Source: Salmonirosea aquatica
GTDB lineage: Bacteria > Bacteroidota > Bacteroidia > Cytophagales > Spirosomataceae
Length of the DNA: 64,000 nucleotides
Assembly (NCBI RefSeq): GCF_009296315.1
Contig: NZ_WHLY01000002.1
Location: 3,578,501-3,642,500, forward strand
Direction of reading: 5' to 3'
Position 1 is the first letter of the stretch, and each line of letters opens with the position of its first letter. The notes below the pieces were generated by a model. The model was given only the letters and a program-made list of their open reading frames with translations, had not been told where the DNA came from and did not search any database. Made by a program: the position numbers and the translations under genes. Positions 28,316 to 37,086 of this stretch are shown piece after piece.

Positions 28316-30751
28316 ATGCTCACAAACTACCTTAAAATCGCCCGGCGGAATTTGTTGAAAAACAAGATGAATACCGCCATCAACATCATCGGGCTGTCCA
28401 TCGGCATGGCCTGCTGCATTTTGATCGTGATGTACGTCGTCGACGAACGCAGCTACGACCGCCACTGGCCCGACGGCGAGCGGATTTACCGCGTGGCGCT
28501 GGAACGGAAATATCCCGACCGCGTGGCGAAGTACGCCATCATCCCGGATTCGTACGCCTCGGTGCTGAAGCGGGACATTCCGGGCGTGGAGGAGGTTGTG
28601 CGGCTGTTTGCCTTCAATGGCAACGCACCGGTGGTGTTCAAGTACCAGGGGCAGACTTTTGAAGAACGTAACGTGATGGCGGCGGACTCCAGCTTCTTTC
28701 GGGTGTTTCAAACGGCGCTCATCCGAGGGAACCGCGATCAGGTACTCAACCGGCCCAACACGGTGGTACTGACCCAGCAAACGGCTCATCGGCTGTTTGG
28801 AGAGGCCAATCCGCTGGGCAAGGTGATCGAGATGGTGCACGGCCCGAAGCTGGAAGTGACGGGTGTGTGTGCCGACCTACCTCCCAATTCCCACTTTACC
28901 TTTGATTTTCTGCAATCGACCGTGGCTCCACCGGATGTGGCCCGTCCTGAGAATTTTATCAGTTTTTCGGCAAGTACTTACTTACTGCTCAAACCCAACG
29001 TGCAACCGGAAACCGTGCAGGCGCAATTTCCGGCGCTGGTCGAAAAATACGCCGCCGGGCAGGTACAGCGCAATTTTGGGGTATCATTCAAAGAGTACTT
29101 GAAAGCGGGCAATGGCTACTTTTATTTCCTTCAACCCCTAACCGGCATTCACCTGAATTCTCACCTTGAGCAGGAACTAGGTACCAACGGCAGCCAGACT
29201 CTCGTGACAGTTTTTTCACTTATTGCCGTATTTGTCCTTCTAATCGCCGCGATTAATTTTATGAACCTGGCTACCGCCCGTTCGGCCGAGCGAGCCAAGG
29301 AAGTAGGAATCCGTAAAGCCTTAGGCTCCACGAAAAGCCAATTGGCGGCGCAATTCCTTACGGAGTCAGTACTATTGAGTTTGTTTAGCTTTGTTGTAGC
29401 CTTGGTACTTGTGGCAAGTCTGCTGCCATTTTTTAATAATTTGGCAGGCAAACAACTTTCCCTGGACTTTTTACTAGGGTGGCGCCTACCCGCTTCGTTA
29501 TTGCTGGCGGGAGGCATTGGTTTGCTGGCGGGTAGCTACCCGGCGGGCGTACTGGCGGCCTTTGAGCCGATCAAGGTATTGAAGGGCAAGTTCTCGGCTA
29601 CCCGACAGGGGTACCTGCTCCGCAACGGGCTGGTGGTTTTTCAGTTTGCCATCTCGGTCGCGTTAATTGTATGTACCCTGGTGGTATTCCGGCAAATGCA
29701 CTATATCCAGACCAAAGAACTGGGCTTTACCAAAGAAGCGGTCATCACCATTCAGGGCGCGGGATTTCTGGACAATAAGACGAGGGCTTTCAAAGAAGAA
29801 GCGAGCCAGCTGGCCGGCGTGAAGCAGGTAGGGGGTACCAGCTCGACCCCAGATGCGCAGAATTTTTTCGGCATTACCTTCCGCAAGCCCGACCAAACCG
29901 AAACCGTCACGGGTCGGGCGATGGTAATTGATGATGACTACCTGGCCAGTATGGGAATGAGCATGCTAGCGGGACGCTCTTTTTCTCGCGATTTCAACGA
30001 TTCACTGTCGATAATTCTGAACGAGGAGGCTGTCCGCGAATTGGGTCTTACCGATCCCGTCGGCAAACAGGTCAAAAGTCCTGATACTTTCGGAGCAGGC
30101 GAAGCCGAAGTGACTTACACGGTAATCGGAGTGGCCAAAAACTTTCATTTTGCTTCGCTGCACCAGCGTATTACGCCCCTCTTCATTCTGCACGACAAGG
30201 TATTCAATGGTTTTAACAACCAAATCGTCATGCGGATCAGCGCTCCGAATCCTCAGGCGGCCATCGCCCAAACTGAAGCTCTCTGGAAAAGGTACCTGCC
30301 CGATCAGCCCTTCCACTATTCGTTTCTGGATGCTGACTGGAACCGGCTGTATCAGACCGAACAGGTTTCTGAACGGATCTTCGGCCTGTTTTCTTTGCTC
30401 GCTATCTTCATCGCCTGCATGGGATTGCTGGGTTTGGCTATTTACGTGATCCAGCAGCGCGTGAAAGAAATCGGCATCCGCAAGGTACTGGGCGCGAGTG
30501 TCACCAGCATTGTCGCCCTGCTTTCCAAAGATTTCCTGAAACTCGTACTCATCGCTATTCTGATTGCCACCCCCGTCGCCTGGTACGCCATGAACCAGTG
30601 GCTGGCGGATTTCGCTTACAAAATCGACCTCGAATGGTGGGTGTTTGCCTTGGCGGGCATGCTGGCGATAGGGATCGCGCTGCTGACGGTGAGTTTTCAG
30701 AGCATCAAAGCCGCTTTGATGAATCCGGTGGAGTCGCTACGGTCAGAGTGA
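28316..30751 (+). CDS. FtsX/MacB-type ABC transporter permease, array copy 7
   Basis: 811 residues, ATG at 28316, 20 bases after copy 6. First FtsX block from about 297 (VFVLLIAAINFMNLATARS, AKEVGIRKALGSTKSQ), segment 5 about 435 (LVVFQFAISVALIVCTLVV), second block from about 687 (IACMGLLGLAIYVIQQ, KEIGIRKVLGAS), end [10 protein letters not shown]. The usual CLGLFGL in the second module is CMGLLGL here, and the following AxxTAxQ is AIYVIQQ. Last gene of the tightly spaced 5-6-7 group; a hairpin repeat follows its stop codon. Confidence 0.93.
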   Translation: MLTNYLKIARRNLLKNKMNTAINIIGLSIGMACCILIVMYVVDERSYDRHWPDGERIYRVALERKYPDRVAKYAIIPDSYASVLKRDIPGVEEVVRLFAFNGNAPVVFKYQGQTFEERNVMAADSSFFRVFQTALIRGNRDQVLNRPNTVVLTQQTAHRLFGEANPLGKVIEMVHGPKLEVTGVCADLPPNSHFTFDFLQSTVAPPDVARPENFISFSASTYLLLKPNVQPETVQAQFPALVEKYAAGQVQRNFGVSFKEYLKAGNGYFYFLQPLTGIHLNSHLEQELGTNGSQTLVTVFSLIAVFVLLIAAINFMNLATARSAERAKEVGIRKALGSTKSQLAAQFLTESVLLSLFSFVVALVLVASLLPFFNNLAGKQLSLDFLLGWRLPASLLLAGGIGLLAGSYPAGVLAAFEPIKVLKGKFSATRQGYLLRNGLVVFQFAISVALIVCTLVVFRQMHYIQTKELGFTKEAVITIQGAGFLDNKTRAFKEEASQLAGVKQVGGTSSTPDAQNFFGITFRKPDQTETVTGRAMVIDDDYLASMGMSMLAGRSFSRDFNDSLSIILNEEAVRELGLTDPVGKQVKSPDTFGAGEAEVTYTVIGVAKNFHFASLHQRITPLFILHDKVFNGFNNQIVMRISAPNPQAAIAQTEALWKRYLPDQPFHYSFLDADWNRLYQTEQVSERIFGLFSLLAIFIACMGLLGLAIYVIQQRVKEIGIRKVLGASVTSIVALLSKDFLKLVLIAILIATPVAWYAMNQWLADFAYKIDLEWWVFALAGMLAIGIALLTVSFQSIKAALMNPVESLRSE

Positions 30752-30760
30752 ACCAGTTTG

Positions 30761-30782
30761 TATCGGGTGTTTCCACCCGACA
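30761..30782 (+). repeat. Hairpin repeat after permease copy 7 (copy B)
   Basis: TCGGGTG (30763-30769) and CACCCGA (30774-30780) around a TTTC loop; one mismatch in the outer stem. The 20-base core is the same as after copy 2 apart from one base, and again starts about ten bases beyond a permease stop codon. Confidence 0.62.
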
Positions 30783-30805
30783 CTACCAGAAATAGTTATT
30801 GACAC

Positions 30806-30825
30806 AAAATCTAACAACCTATTCC
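30806..30825 (+). promoter_or_regulatory. Conserved leader upstream of permease copy 8
   Basis: Identical over 17 bases (30806-30822) to the leader of copy 5 and at the same distance from the start codon. Because these two copies also share their C-terminal type, the leader may simply mark common descent; its sharp conservation in non-coding DNA still hints at a function. Confidence 0.5.
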
Positions 30826-33282
30826 ATGCTATCCAACTACCTCAAACTCGCTTTTCGTAACCTGTGGCGCAACCGCCTGTTCACGGCGCTCAACGTGCTG
30901 GGCCTATCGATTGGTCTGGCGGCTTGCTGGATGATTTTTCAACTGGTCAGCTACGAGTTCAGCTTCGACGCCGAACAGCCTCACCGCGACCGGATTTATA
31001 AAGTCGTGTCGGATTTCACCTTCGATGGGAAGGAAAGCGGCAATGCGGGTGCACCAAAGCCGCTGGCCGAGGCTATCCGCAAACAAATGGGAGGCGTAGA
31101 AACTGTAGCAGGGCTTTATGACCAATGGATTATGAACCTAAAGGTACCCCAGCCGTCGGGCAAATCGCTTGATTTTACGGATATAGAACAAGTACAGGCT
31201 ACCACGACGGATTACTTCAAGCTGGTACCCTACCACTGGCTGGCCGGATCGCCCGCGAAGGCGCTCGCGCAGCCCAACGAAGCCGTACTAACGCTTTCCC
31301 GCGCCGAGAAGTACTTCCCGGGTCTGACGCCGGAGCAGATGCTGGGCAAAACGATACTGTACCGTGATACGGTGGCGATAGAGGTGACGGGTGTGGTGGC
31401 CGATTTGGAGCGCGCCACTTCGTTCACGGGACACGAATTTTTGTCGCTTTCTACCTTTCAAAAAGGGGAGAATGCCAAAGCGTACACCGAAGCGTGGGGT
31501 GGCGTCAACTCGTCCGATCAGATATATCTGCTACTCGGCGAAAAAACCGATGTAGCCAAATTGAATAAAAATATCAATGCGCTTTCGCAGAAGAATTCGC
31601 AAGAAGCGATGAAAAATTGGGGCGCTAATTTCACCCGGAAGCACAGTTTGCTTCCCCTGTCGGAAGTGCACTTTGCTCCCAATTACGCGGGACGCTTGCG
31701 CACCGTAAATAAAAATATTTTGCTGGCGCTCATGGGCCTGGCGGTATTCCTATTGGCTCTGGCGGTCATCAACTACGTCAATCTCACTACGGCGCAGGTA
31801 CCCCAGCGCGCCCGCGAAATCGGTATCCGCAAAACCCTGGGTAGCTCGCGCAGCCGCCTGATCGGGCATTTTCTGGGCGAAACTTTTATGGTTACTGTGT
31901 TGGCCTGCGGTTTGGCGTTCGTCTGGACGATCATGTTCCGGACCAGCTTCGGCGATCTTTTCCCCAAAGAGTTGGACCTATATCCCAATATCGGCCAAAC
32001 CCTGCTTTTCATGGTGCTGCTCGTCGTGTTGGTCAGCGCGCTGGCGGGTTGGTACCCTAGTTTATTGATCACCCGCTTTCAACCCACGCAGGTTTTGCGC
32101 GGACAAGTCAGTCTGCAAATCGGCAGAAACAATTTCTCTTTACGCAAAAGCCTGATTGTTTTTCAGTTCGTGATTGCGCAGGCCTTCGTGATTGGGGCTA
32201 TCATCATGAACCAGCAGATGCGCTATACGATGGAAAAAGATTTGGGTTTCGATCGGGAAGCCGTGCTGACTTTTCAGGTACCCTACCGATTGCTGCAAAG
32301 CGAAGCATATGGCAAAAAACAATTTGCGCTGAAAGACGAACTCAAACGCCTGCCGCAAGTAGTTAGCGTAAGCCTGGGGAATCCGCCCTTCAACCAGAAT
32401 TATTCCAGCGGCGGCATTATTTACAAAGGTGCTCAAAAGGAAATCGAGCTTAACGTGTACCGAAAATACGTCGATACGGATTTGCTGGGTACCTATAACA
32501 TTAAGCTACTCGCCGGACGCAATCTGCTCCCCAGCGACACCGTGCGGGAGTACGTAATCAACGAAACGGCCGTGCGCGAATTCGGCTTCAAGAGCCCGCA
32601 GGATGCGGTTGGGAAGTACTTAGTAGAGCAAAACAACCACCTGTCGATTCCCATTGTCGGCGTAGTGGAAGATTTCCATACCGCTACCTTCACCCAAAAA
32701 ATCGACCCGCTGGCCATGATGACTGAGAAAGACGGAACCGGCAATTTCAACGTAAAGCTGGCCTCCAACAAACCCTCTGACTGGCAGGCCGGTATCCAGA
32801 AAATGGAAGAACTTTGGAAAAGCACCTACCCCGATGCGCCCTTCGAGTACAAGTTCTACGACGACATGATCGCGCAGTACTATGAATCCGAACGCCGGAT
32901 GACCCAGATCATCAACCTGTCCACGGGCATCGCCATTTTGATTAGCTGTTTGGGACTATTCGGTCTTGCCACGCTCACGGCTTTCCAGCGCACCAAGGAA
33001 ATCGGCGTCCGCAAGGTACTGGGGGCGAGCATTGCCGGCATCGTCGGCATGTTGTCCAAGGATTTCGTGCTGTTGGTTTTGGTCGCATTAGTCATCGCCA
33101 GTCCCATCGCCTGGTACTTCATGGACCAATGGCTGGCCGACTTCGCCTACCATGTCAATATCTCGTGGTGGGTATTCGCGTTGGCGGGGTTGACGGCGGT
33201 TACCATTGCGCTCATTACGGTAGGGTACCAGAGTGTGAAAGCGGCGTTGATGAATCCGGTGGAGAGTTTACGAAGTGAGTAG
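30826..33282 (+). CDS. FtsX/MacB-type ABC transporter permease, array copy 8 (most divergent)
   Basis: 818 residues from the ATG at 30826 ([16 protein letters not shown], the family N-terminus; a start 27 bases upstream lies in the conserved leader). First FtsX block from about 299 departs from the norm: [32 protein letters not shown], with no ACxNF motif. Segment 5 about 439, second block from about 694 ([27 protein letters not shown]), end [10 protein letters not shown]. So the first module has diverged while the second is canonical. Its last 15 bases overlap the 3' end of the reversed PIN-toxin gene. Confidence 0.92.
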   Translation: MLSNYLKLAFRNLWRNRLFTALNVLGLSIGLAACWMIFQLVSYEFSFDAEQPHRDRIYKVVSDFTFDGKESGNAGAPKPLAEAIRKQMGGVETVAGLYDQWIMNLKVPQPSGKSLDFTDIEQVQATTTDYFKLVPYHWLAGSPAKALAQPNEAVLTLSRAEKYFPGLTPEQMLGKTILYRDTVAIEVTGVVADLERATSFTGHEFLSLSTFQKGENAKAYTEAWGGVNSSDQIYLLLGEKTDVAKLNKNINALSQKNSQEAMKNWGANFTRKHSLLPLSEVHFAPNYAGRLRTVNKNILLALMGLAVFLLALAVINYVNLTTAQVPQRAREIGIRKTLGSSRSRLIGHFLGETFMVTVLACGLAFVWTIMFRTSFGDLFPKELDLYPNIGQTLLFMVLLVVLVSALAGWYPSLLITRFQPTQVLRGQVSLQIGRNNFSLRKSLIVFQFVIAQAFVIGAIIMNQQMRYTMEKDLGFDREAVLTFQVPYRLLQSEAYGKKQFALKDELKRLPQVVSVSLGNPPFNQNYSSGGIIYKGAQKEIELNVYRKYVDTDLLGTYNIKLLAGRNLLPSDTVREYVINETAVREFGFKSPQDAVGKYLVEQNNHLSIPIVGVVEDFHTATFTQKIDPLAMMTEKDGTGNFNVKLASNKPSDWQAGIQKMEELWKSTYPDAPFEYKFYDDMIAQYYESERRMTQIINLSTGIAILISCLGLFGLATLTAFQRTKEIGVRKVLGASIAGIVGMLSKDFVLLVLVALVIASPIAWYFMDQWLADFAYHVNISWWVFALAGLTAVTIALITVGYQSVKAALMNPVESLRSE

Positions 33283-33696
33283 AGCCTTGTACTGAAGTTC
33301 AAACTCCTCGTAGGTCAGGACGGAAACAGGCGGAAACCCATCGGTAGTCAAGCCACGAAAGTGGCGGTCGTTACTAATAATATGATCGGATTGACCCGCC
33401 AAATAACAATCGATAAACTTGTTATCGTCGCGATCATTTGTAATCAGTTGCCAAAAAAATGAAGGATTAATTTGAATAATATTGGGCAGAAAAAGTAAAT
33501 AATCGAGCGTGGCGTCAGTGCGGTCAAGCCCATAACGAAGCACGATTTGTTCAGCATATTCGGAGAGTATATCGTTGGAAATTGCCAGTTCAAAACGCCC
33601 GGCCAGCAGGCTTTGATAAATCCAATGGTACTTGTACTGCGGGGCCAGCGAAACCATGAAGACATTCGTGTCCAGCACGAGCCGTAGCTTACTCAT
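33268..33696 (-). CDS. PIN-domain putative toxin (type II toxin-antitoxin, COG1569-like)
   Basis: 142 residues, ATG at 33694-33696. PIN-domain acidic residues are visible: [12 protein letters not shown] (Asp about 8), LSEYAEQIV (Glu about 45), [15 protein letters not shown] (Asp about 100) and [11 protein letters not shown] (Asp about 117). PIN toxins are Mg-dependent RNases. The start overlaps the antitoxin-like gene stop by eight bases, the usual coupled arrangement. Its 3' end overlaps the end of permease copy 8 by 15 bases in convergent orientation, so the module fits tightly into the array with no leftover spacer. Confidence 0.85.
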   Translation of the reverse strand: MSKLRLVLDTNVFMVSLAPQYKYHWIYQSLLAGRFELAISNDILSEYAEQIVLRYGLDRTDATLDYLLFLPNIIQINPSFFWQLITNDRDDNKFIDCYLAGQSDHIISNDRHFRGLTTDGFPPVSVLTYEEFELQYKALLTS

Positions 33697-33886
33697 TCAG
33701 CCAGCGGTCAAGGTCGGCTTCGCTGATTTGATTTTTCTCTACTGACTGGCCGATCTTATCGACGAGTTTGTCAGAGAAGTAGTTGGCCAGCAGCCGCCGT
33801 ACCGCCAGCAGATCTTCGTCACTAGGCTGAAAAGAATAAACTTTCAGCAAATCCAGTTGTAGCGAACTTAACTTTTGATTTTCCAT
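33689..33886 (-). CDS. Putative antitoxin partner of the PIN-domain protein
   Basis: 65 residues from the ATG at 33884-33886 (a TTG start 30 bases upstream is possible). Small, acidic and helical ([22 protein letters not shown], then [11 protein letters not shown]); no DNA-binding motif is obvious. It precedes and overlaps the PIN gene, which is why it is called as antitoxin. The N-terminal [11 protein letters not shown] is seen in small partners of COG1569-type PIN proteins in Bacteroidota. It is divergent from permease copy 9 with 42 bases between start codons, so the promoters must overlap. Confidence 0.72.
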   Translation of the reverse strand: MENQKLSSLQLDLLKVYSFQPSDEDLLAVRRLLANYFSDKLVDKIGQSVEKNQISEADLDRWLNE

Positions 33887-33928
33887 TTTCGGCTCGTCTT
33901 TTTCCAAATATAACAAAAATAAAAAACC

Positions 33929-36301
33929 ATGCTCACAAGCTATCTCAAAATCGCCCTCCGCAGTCTGCTCAAACAGCGACTCTTTGCGGGAATCAATATT
34001 TTTGGCTTATCGCTGGGCATGGCCTGCGCGCTGATGATCGGGTTGTGGGTACGCGACGAGGTCAGTTATGACCGCTTTCTGCCGGGCGTGGAAGATGTGT
34101 ATAATATTCGCGTCAACTACGCCTTTAACGGCGGCGCGGTAGAAACGGCGCAGTATGTACCTGTTCCCTTGCAGGAAGCCATCGCCCGCGACATTCCCGA
34201 TGTGGCGGCAGTCACAAAAACAAACGGCGGCAGCGAAAGTCTGGTGAAAGCCATCGGTACAGCGGGCCCAGAAAAAGCGGCCAAAGAACGGGGTACCTTC
34301 GTTTCGGCGGAGTTTTTTGAGGTCTTCCCTCTACCTGCGCTCTCGGGCGATCCGAAAGTAGCCCTGGCTCAACCCGACCAGATTGTTATTTCGCGTAAAC
34401 TCGCCGAAAAGTACTTTCCCAACCAGTCGGCTTCGGGGCAAACGCTGCAACTCGACGACGATAAACTCTATACGGTCGGGGCGGTGCTTGAAGATCTACC
34501 CGCCAACTCAACGCTACAGTTCGACTGGCTGGCTAATTTTAAGAATATCGAACAACCCTACATGAGCGAATGGGGCTGGAATTCGGTGATTATGTACGCG
34601 CGGCTTTTGCCCACCGCTACTGCCGACCACGCGGCCGCCAGCATGAAGGACATTTTCCGGCGGTATGCTAAATTCGACAATGGCGAGGTACCCGTGCTGC
34701 ACCCGATGACGGACATGCACTTGTACTCCGACTATAAAGACGGCAAAGCAGCGGGCGGGCGCATCGAATACGTGCGTATTTTCTCGATCGTGGCGTTATT
34801 TATCCTGCTTATCGCCTGTGTCAATTTCATGAATCTGGCCACGGCGCGGTCGTCGGTACGGGCCCGGGAAGTTGGCATAAGGAAGGTGATGGGTGCCGGC
34901 CGGGCGTCGCTGATCGGGCAGTTTTTGGGTGAGTCGATGCTGATGAGTTTGCTGGCCGCGCTGCTGGCGTTGACGATGGTTTGGTCCGCTCTCCCCGCCT
35001 TTAATCAGCTGTTTGATAAACACATAGTCCTGGATCTCACCAATCCTTCACTCTGGTTGCTGGTAGTTGAGCTGGTGTTGGTTACGGGCTTGCTGTCGGG
35101 CAGCTACCCTGCTTTGTTTTTGTCGGCTCTGCGGCCCATTCGTATTTTAAAGGGCTTCACGAAGGTTGGTACGGGCCCGGCCCTATTCCGGCGATCGCTG
35201 GTCGTATTTCAATTTTCGCTTTCCGTTTTTCTGATCGTGGGCATGCTAACTGTCGGCTCGCAAATGCGCTATCTGCGAACCACCCACCTGGGTCTGGATC
35301 GCGAGAATGTCCTGTACATTCCGCTGGAAGGTACCTTCGAGCAGTTTGAAAAAAGTGATCTGTTGCGGCAGGAAACCATGCGCCAGCCCGCCGTTGCGTC
35401 GGCTACCCTGACGAGCCAACTGCCCGTCAATGTGCGAAACAGCACGACCGACCTGAGCTGGCCGGGCAAAGAACCCAAACGACTGGTGGAAGTCTCGACC
35501 ATGAATGTCAGCAGCGATTTTATCCGCACCATGAACATCGAATTGATCGCCGGACGTGATTTCCGGGCCAACAGTCCGGCGGATTCGGCGAATTACCTCA
35601 TCAACGAAACTGCCGCCAAACTCATGGGAATGAGCGAACCGGTGGGTCAGGAAATTACTTTCAATCGGGGCAAAGGCCATGTGGTGGGCCTGATGAAAGA
35701 TTTCCACCTCAATTCGATGCACCAGACCATCGCACCGCTGGTGATTTCCTTCTATCCCGAAAACACCCGCTACCTGCTGGTGAAAACCCGCGCCGGACAG
35801 GTACCTTCGGCCCTCGCCTCGCTGGAACAGATCAACAGGAAATTGAATCCCAGCTATCCGTTCAACTACCATTTTGTGGATGAAGCCTACGAACAATTAT
35901 ACCAATCCGAACAGCAGGTAGGTACCCTGGTCAACTACTTCGGCATCCTGGCTATCGTGATTTCGTGCCTGGGCTTATTCGGACTCACGGCCTTCACCGC
36001 CGAGCAGCGTACCCGGGAAATTGGTGTCCGCAAAGTACTTGGCGCGTCGGTACTGGGCATCGTGCGGCTGCTGTCCACCGATTTCGTGCGCCTGGTGCTT
36101 ATCGCTCTGGTGGTAGTTTCACCGCTGGCCTGGTGGGCCGCTGACCAATGGCTAAGTACCTTCGCCTACCGCATCGAATTGTCTTGGGCTATTTTCGTGC
36201 TGGCCGGTGTGCTGGCGGTGGTCGTCGCGCTGCTGACGGTGAGTTTTCAGAGCGTGAAGGCGGCATTGATGAATCCGGTGGAAAGTCTTAGGTCGGAGTG
36301 A
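33929..36301 (+). CDS. FtsX/MacB-type ABC transporter permease, array copy 9
   Basis: 790 residues, ATG at 33929. First FtsX block from about 281 (LFILLIACVNFMNLATARS, AREVGIRKVMGAGRAS), segment 5 about 420 (LVVFQFSLSVFLIVG), second block from about 666 ([43 protein letters not shown]), end [10 protein letters not shown]. The segment STDFVRLV replaces the SKDFLKLV of most copies, and WWAADQWLSTF replaces WYAMxxWLxDF. Separated from the other eight by the toxin-antitoxin pair. A degraded hairpin repeat follows its stop codon. Confidence 0.93.
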   Translation: MLTSYLKIALRSLLKQRLFAGINIFGLSLGMACALMIGLWVRDEVSYDRFLPGVEDVYNIRVNYAFNGGAVETAQYVPVPLQEAIARDIPDVAAVTKTNGGSESLVKAIGTAGPEKAAKERGTFVSAEFFEVFPLPALSGDPKVALAQPDQIVISRKLAEKYFPNQSASGQTLQLDDDKLYTVGAVLEDLPANSTLQFDWLANFKNIEQPYMSEWGWNSVIMYARLLPTATADHAAASMKDIFRRYAKFDNGEVPVLHPMTDMHLYSDYKDGKAAGGRIEYVRIFSIVALFILLIACVNFMNLATARSSVRAREVGIRKVMGAGRASLIGQFLGESMLMSLLAALLALTMVWSALPAFNQLFDKHIVLDLTNPSLWLLVVELVLVTGLLSGSYPALFLSALRPIRILKGFTKVGTGPALFRRSLVVFQFSLSVFLIVGMLTVGSQMRYLRTTHLGLDRENVLYIPLEGTFEQFEKSDLLRQETMRQPAVASATLTSQLPVNVRNSTTDLSWPGKEPKRLVEVSTMNVSSDFIRTMNIELIAGRDFRANSPADSANYLINETAAKLMGMSEPVGQEITFNRGKGHVVGLMKDFHLNSMHQTIAPLVISFYPENTRYLLVKTRAGQVPSALASLEQINRKLNPSYPFNYHFVDEAYEQLYQSEQQVGTLVNYFGILAIVISCLGLFGLTAFTAEQRTREIGVRKVLGASVLGIVRLLSTDFVRLVLIALVVVSPLAWWAADQWLSTFAYRIELSWAIFVLAGVLAVVVALLTVSFQSVKAALMNPVESLRSE

Positions 36302-36311
36302 ACCGGCCCTA

Positions 36312-36333
36312 TGTCAGGTGTAAACATTCGACA
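36312..36333 (+). repeat. Degraded hairpin repeat after permease copy 9 (copy C)
   Basis: TGTCAGGTG, loop TAAA, CATTCGACA: same frame of TGTC...TG/CA...GACA and the same position (10 bases beyond the stop) as the repeats after copies 2 and 7, with three non-Watson-Crick positions in the stem, two of which can form G-U pairs. Confidence 0.42.
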
Positions 36334-36482
36334 GCAACTGCCTCCCATTCAGAAAGTACCTGATAGCGATTTGAACCCGCTTTCATTGTTGCCACTCACT
36401 AAGTTTTTAAAAATCCAACCATTCGTTTAGATAACTTTATACCCAGTTCACCGGTCCGATTTCCCCAATTTCAAAATTCTGG

Positions 36483-37043
36483 ATGGTCATGAAAAGAAAG
36501 CGATTTTTCCTTTCCGCGCTAGGTACCCTTGTGGCCTCCCATTCACTTTTCAGTCGTTCGATTCGTTCTGATCAGGGCATTGTAGCCAAAGCAGGCGAGG
36601 GTAGGTACCACGGACACATCCAACTGAAAGGAGTTAACCAGAATATTCTGGATGTAAAAGTATCAGGCAAGGATACCAACGGCGATTTGGCTATTTTTGA
36701 ACAAACCAGTCTGTCGCCCAAACGCGGGGTTCCTCTGCATGTCCATCCTAATCAGGACGAAATATTCTATATCCTCGACGGCGAATACCATTTTCAAGTA
36801 GGGGAAACGAAACACGAGCTAAAAACGGGCGACACTATTTTTCTGCCCCGCAACGTACCCCACGCCTGGGTACAGATTGCGGAGCGCGGCCGCATGACGG
36901 TCATCATGCAACCTGCAGGAAAGCTGGAAGAATTTTTTGTGGCAATGGCCGCGCTGGACCATGAACCTACCCCTGCCGAGGTAGCCAGCATTTTTGCCGA
37001 GCACGACATGAAGGTCGTGGGGCCGCCGATGAAGGTAGAGTAA
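36483..37043 (+). CDS. Exported cupin-domain protein (quercetinase/pirin-like cupin)
   Basis: 186 residues; ATG at 36483 or 36489 (MKRKRFFLSAL), both giving a signal-like N-terminus (FFLSALGTLVASHSLF). Cupin motif 1 is GVPLHVHPNQDEIFYILDGEYHF with the HxH and E metal ligands (about 80-100); motif 2 is GDTIFLPRNVPHAWVQ (about 112-127) with the last His ligand. Such single-domain cupins bind Fe, Mn or Cu and include dioxygenases and isomerases; the reaction cannot be assigned. It stands alone between the array and a reversed ATPase gene. Confidence 0.85.
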   Translation: MVMKRKRFFLSALGTLVASHSLFSRSIRSDQGIVAKAGEGRYHGHIQLKGVNQNILDVKVSGKDTNGDLAIFEQTSLSPKRGVPLHVHPNQDEIFYILDGEYHFQVGETKHELKTGDTIFLPRNVPHAWVQIAERGRMTVIMQPAGKLEEFFVAMAALDHEPTPAEVASIFAEHDMKVVGPPMKVE

Positions 37044-37086
37044 ATACGGAACTAATTCGAGTCTGTATTAAAACCCGTAGATTGTC

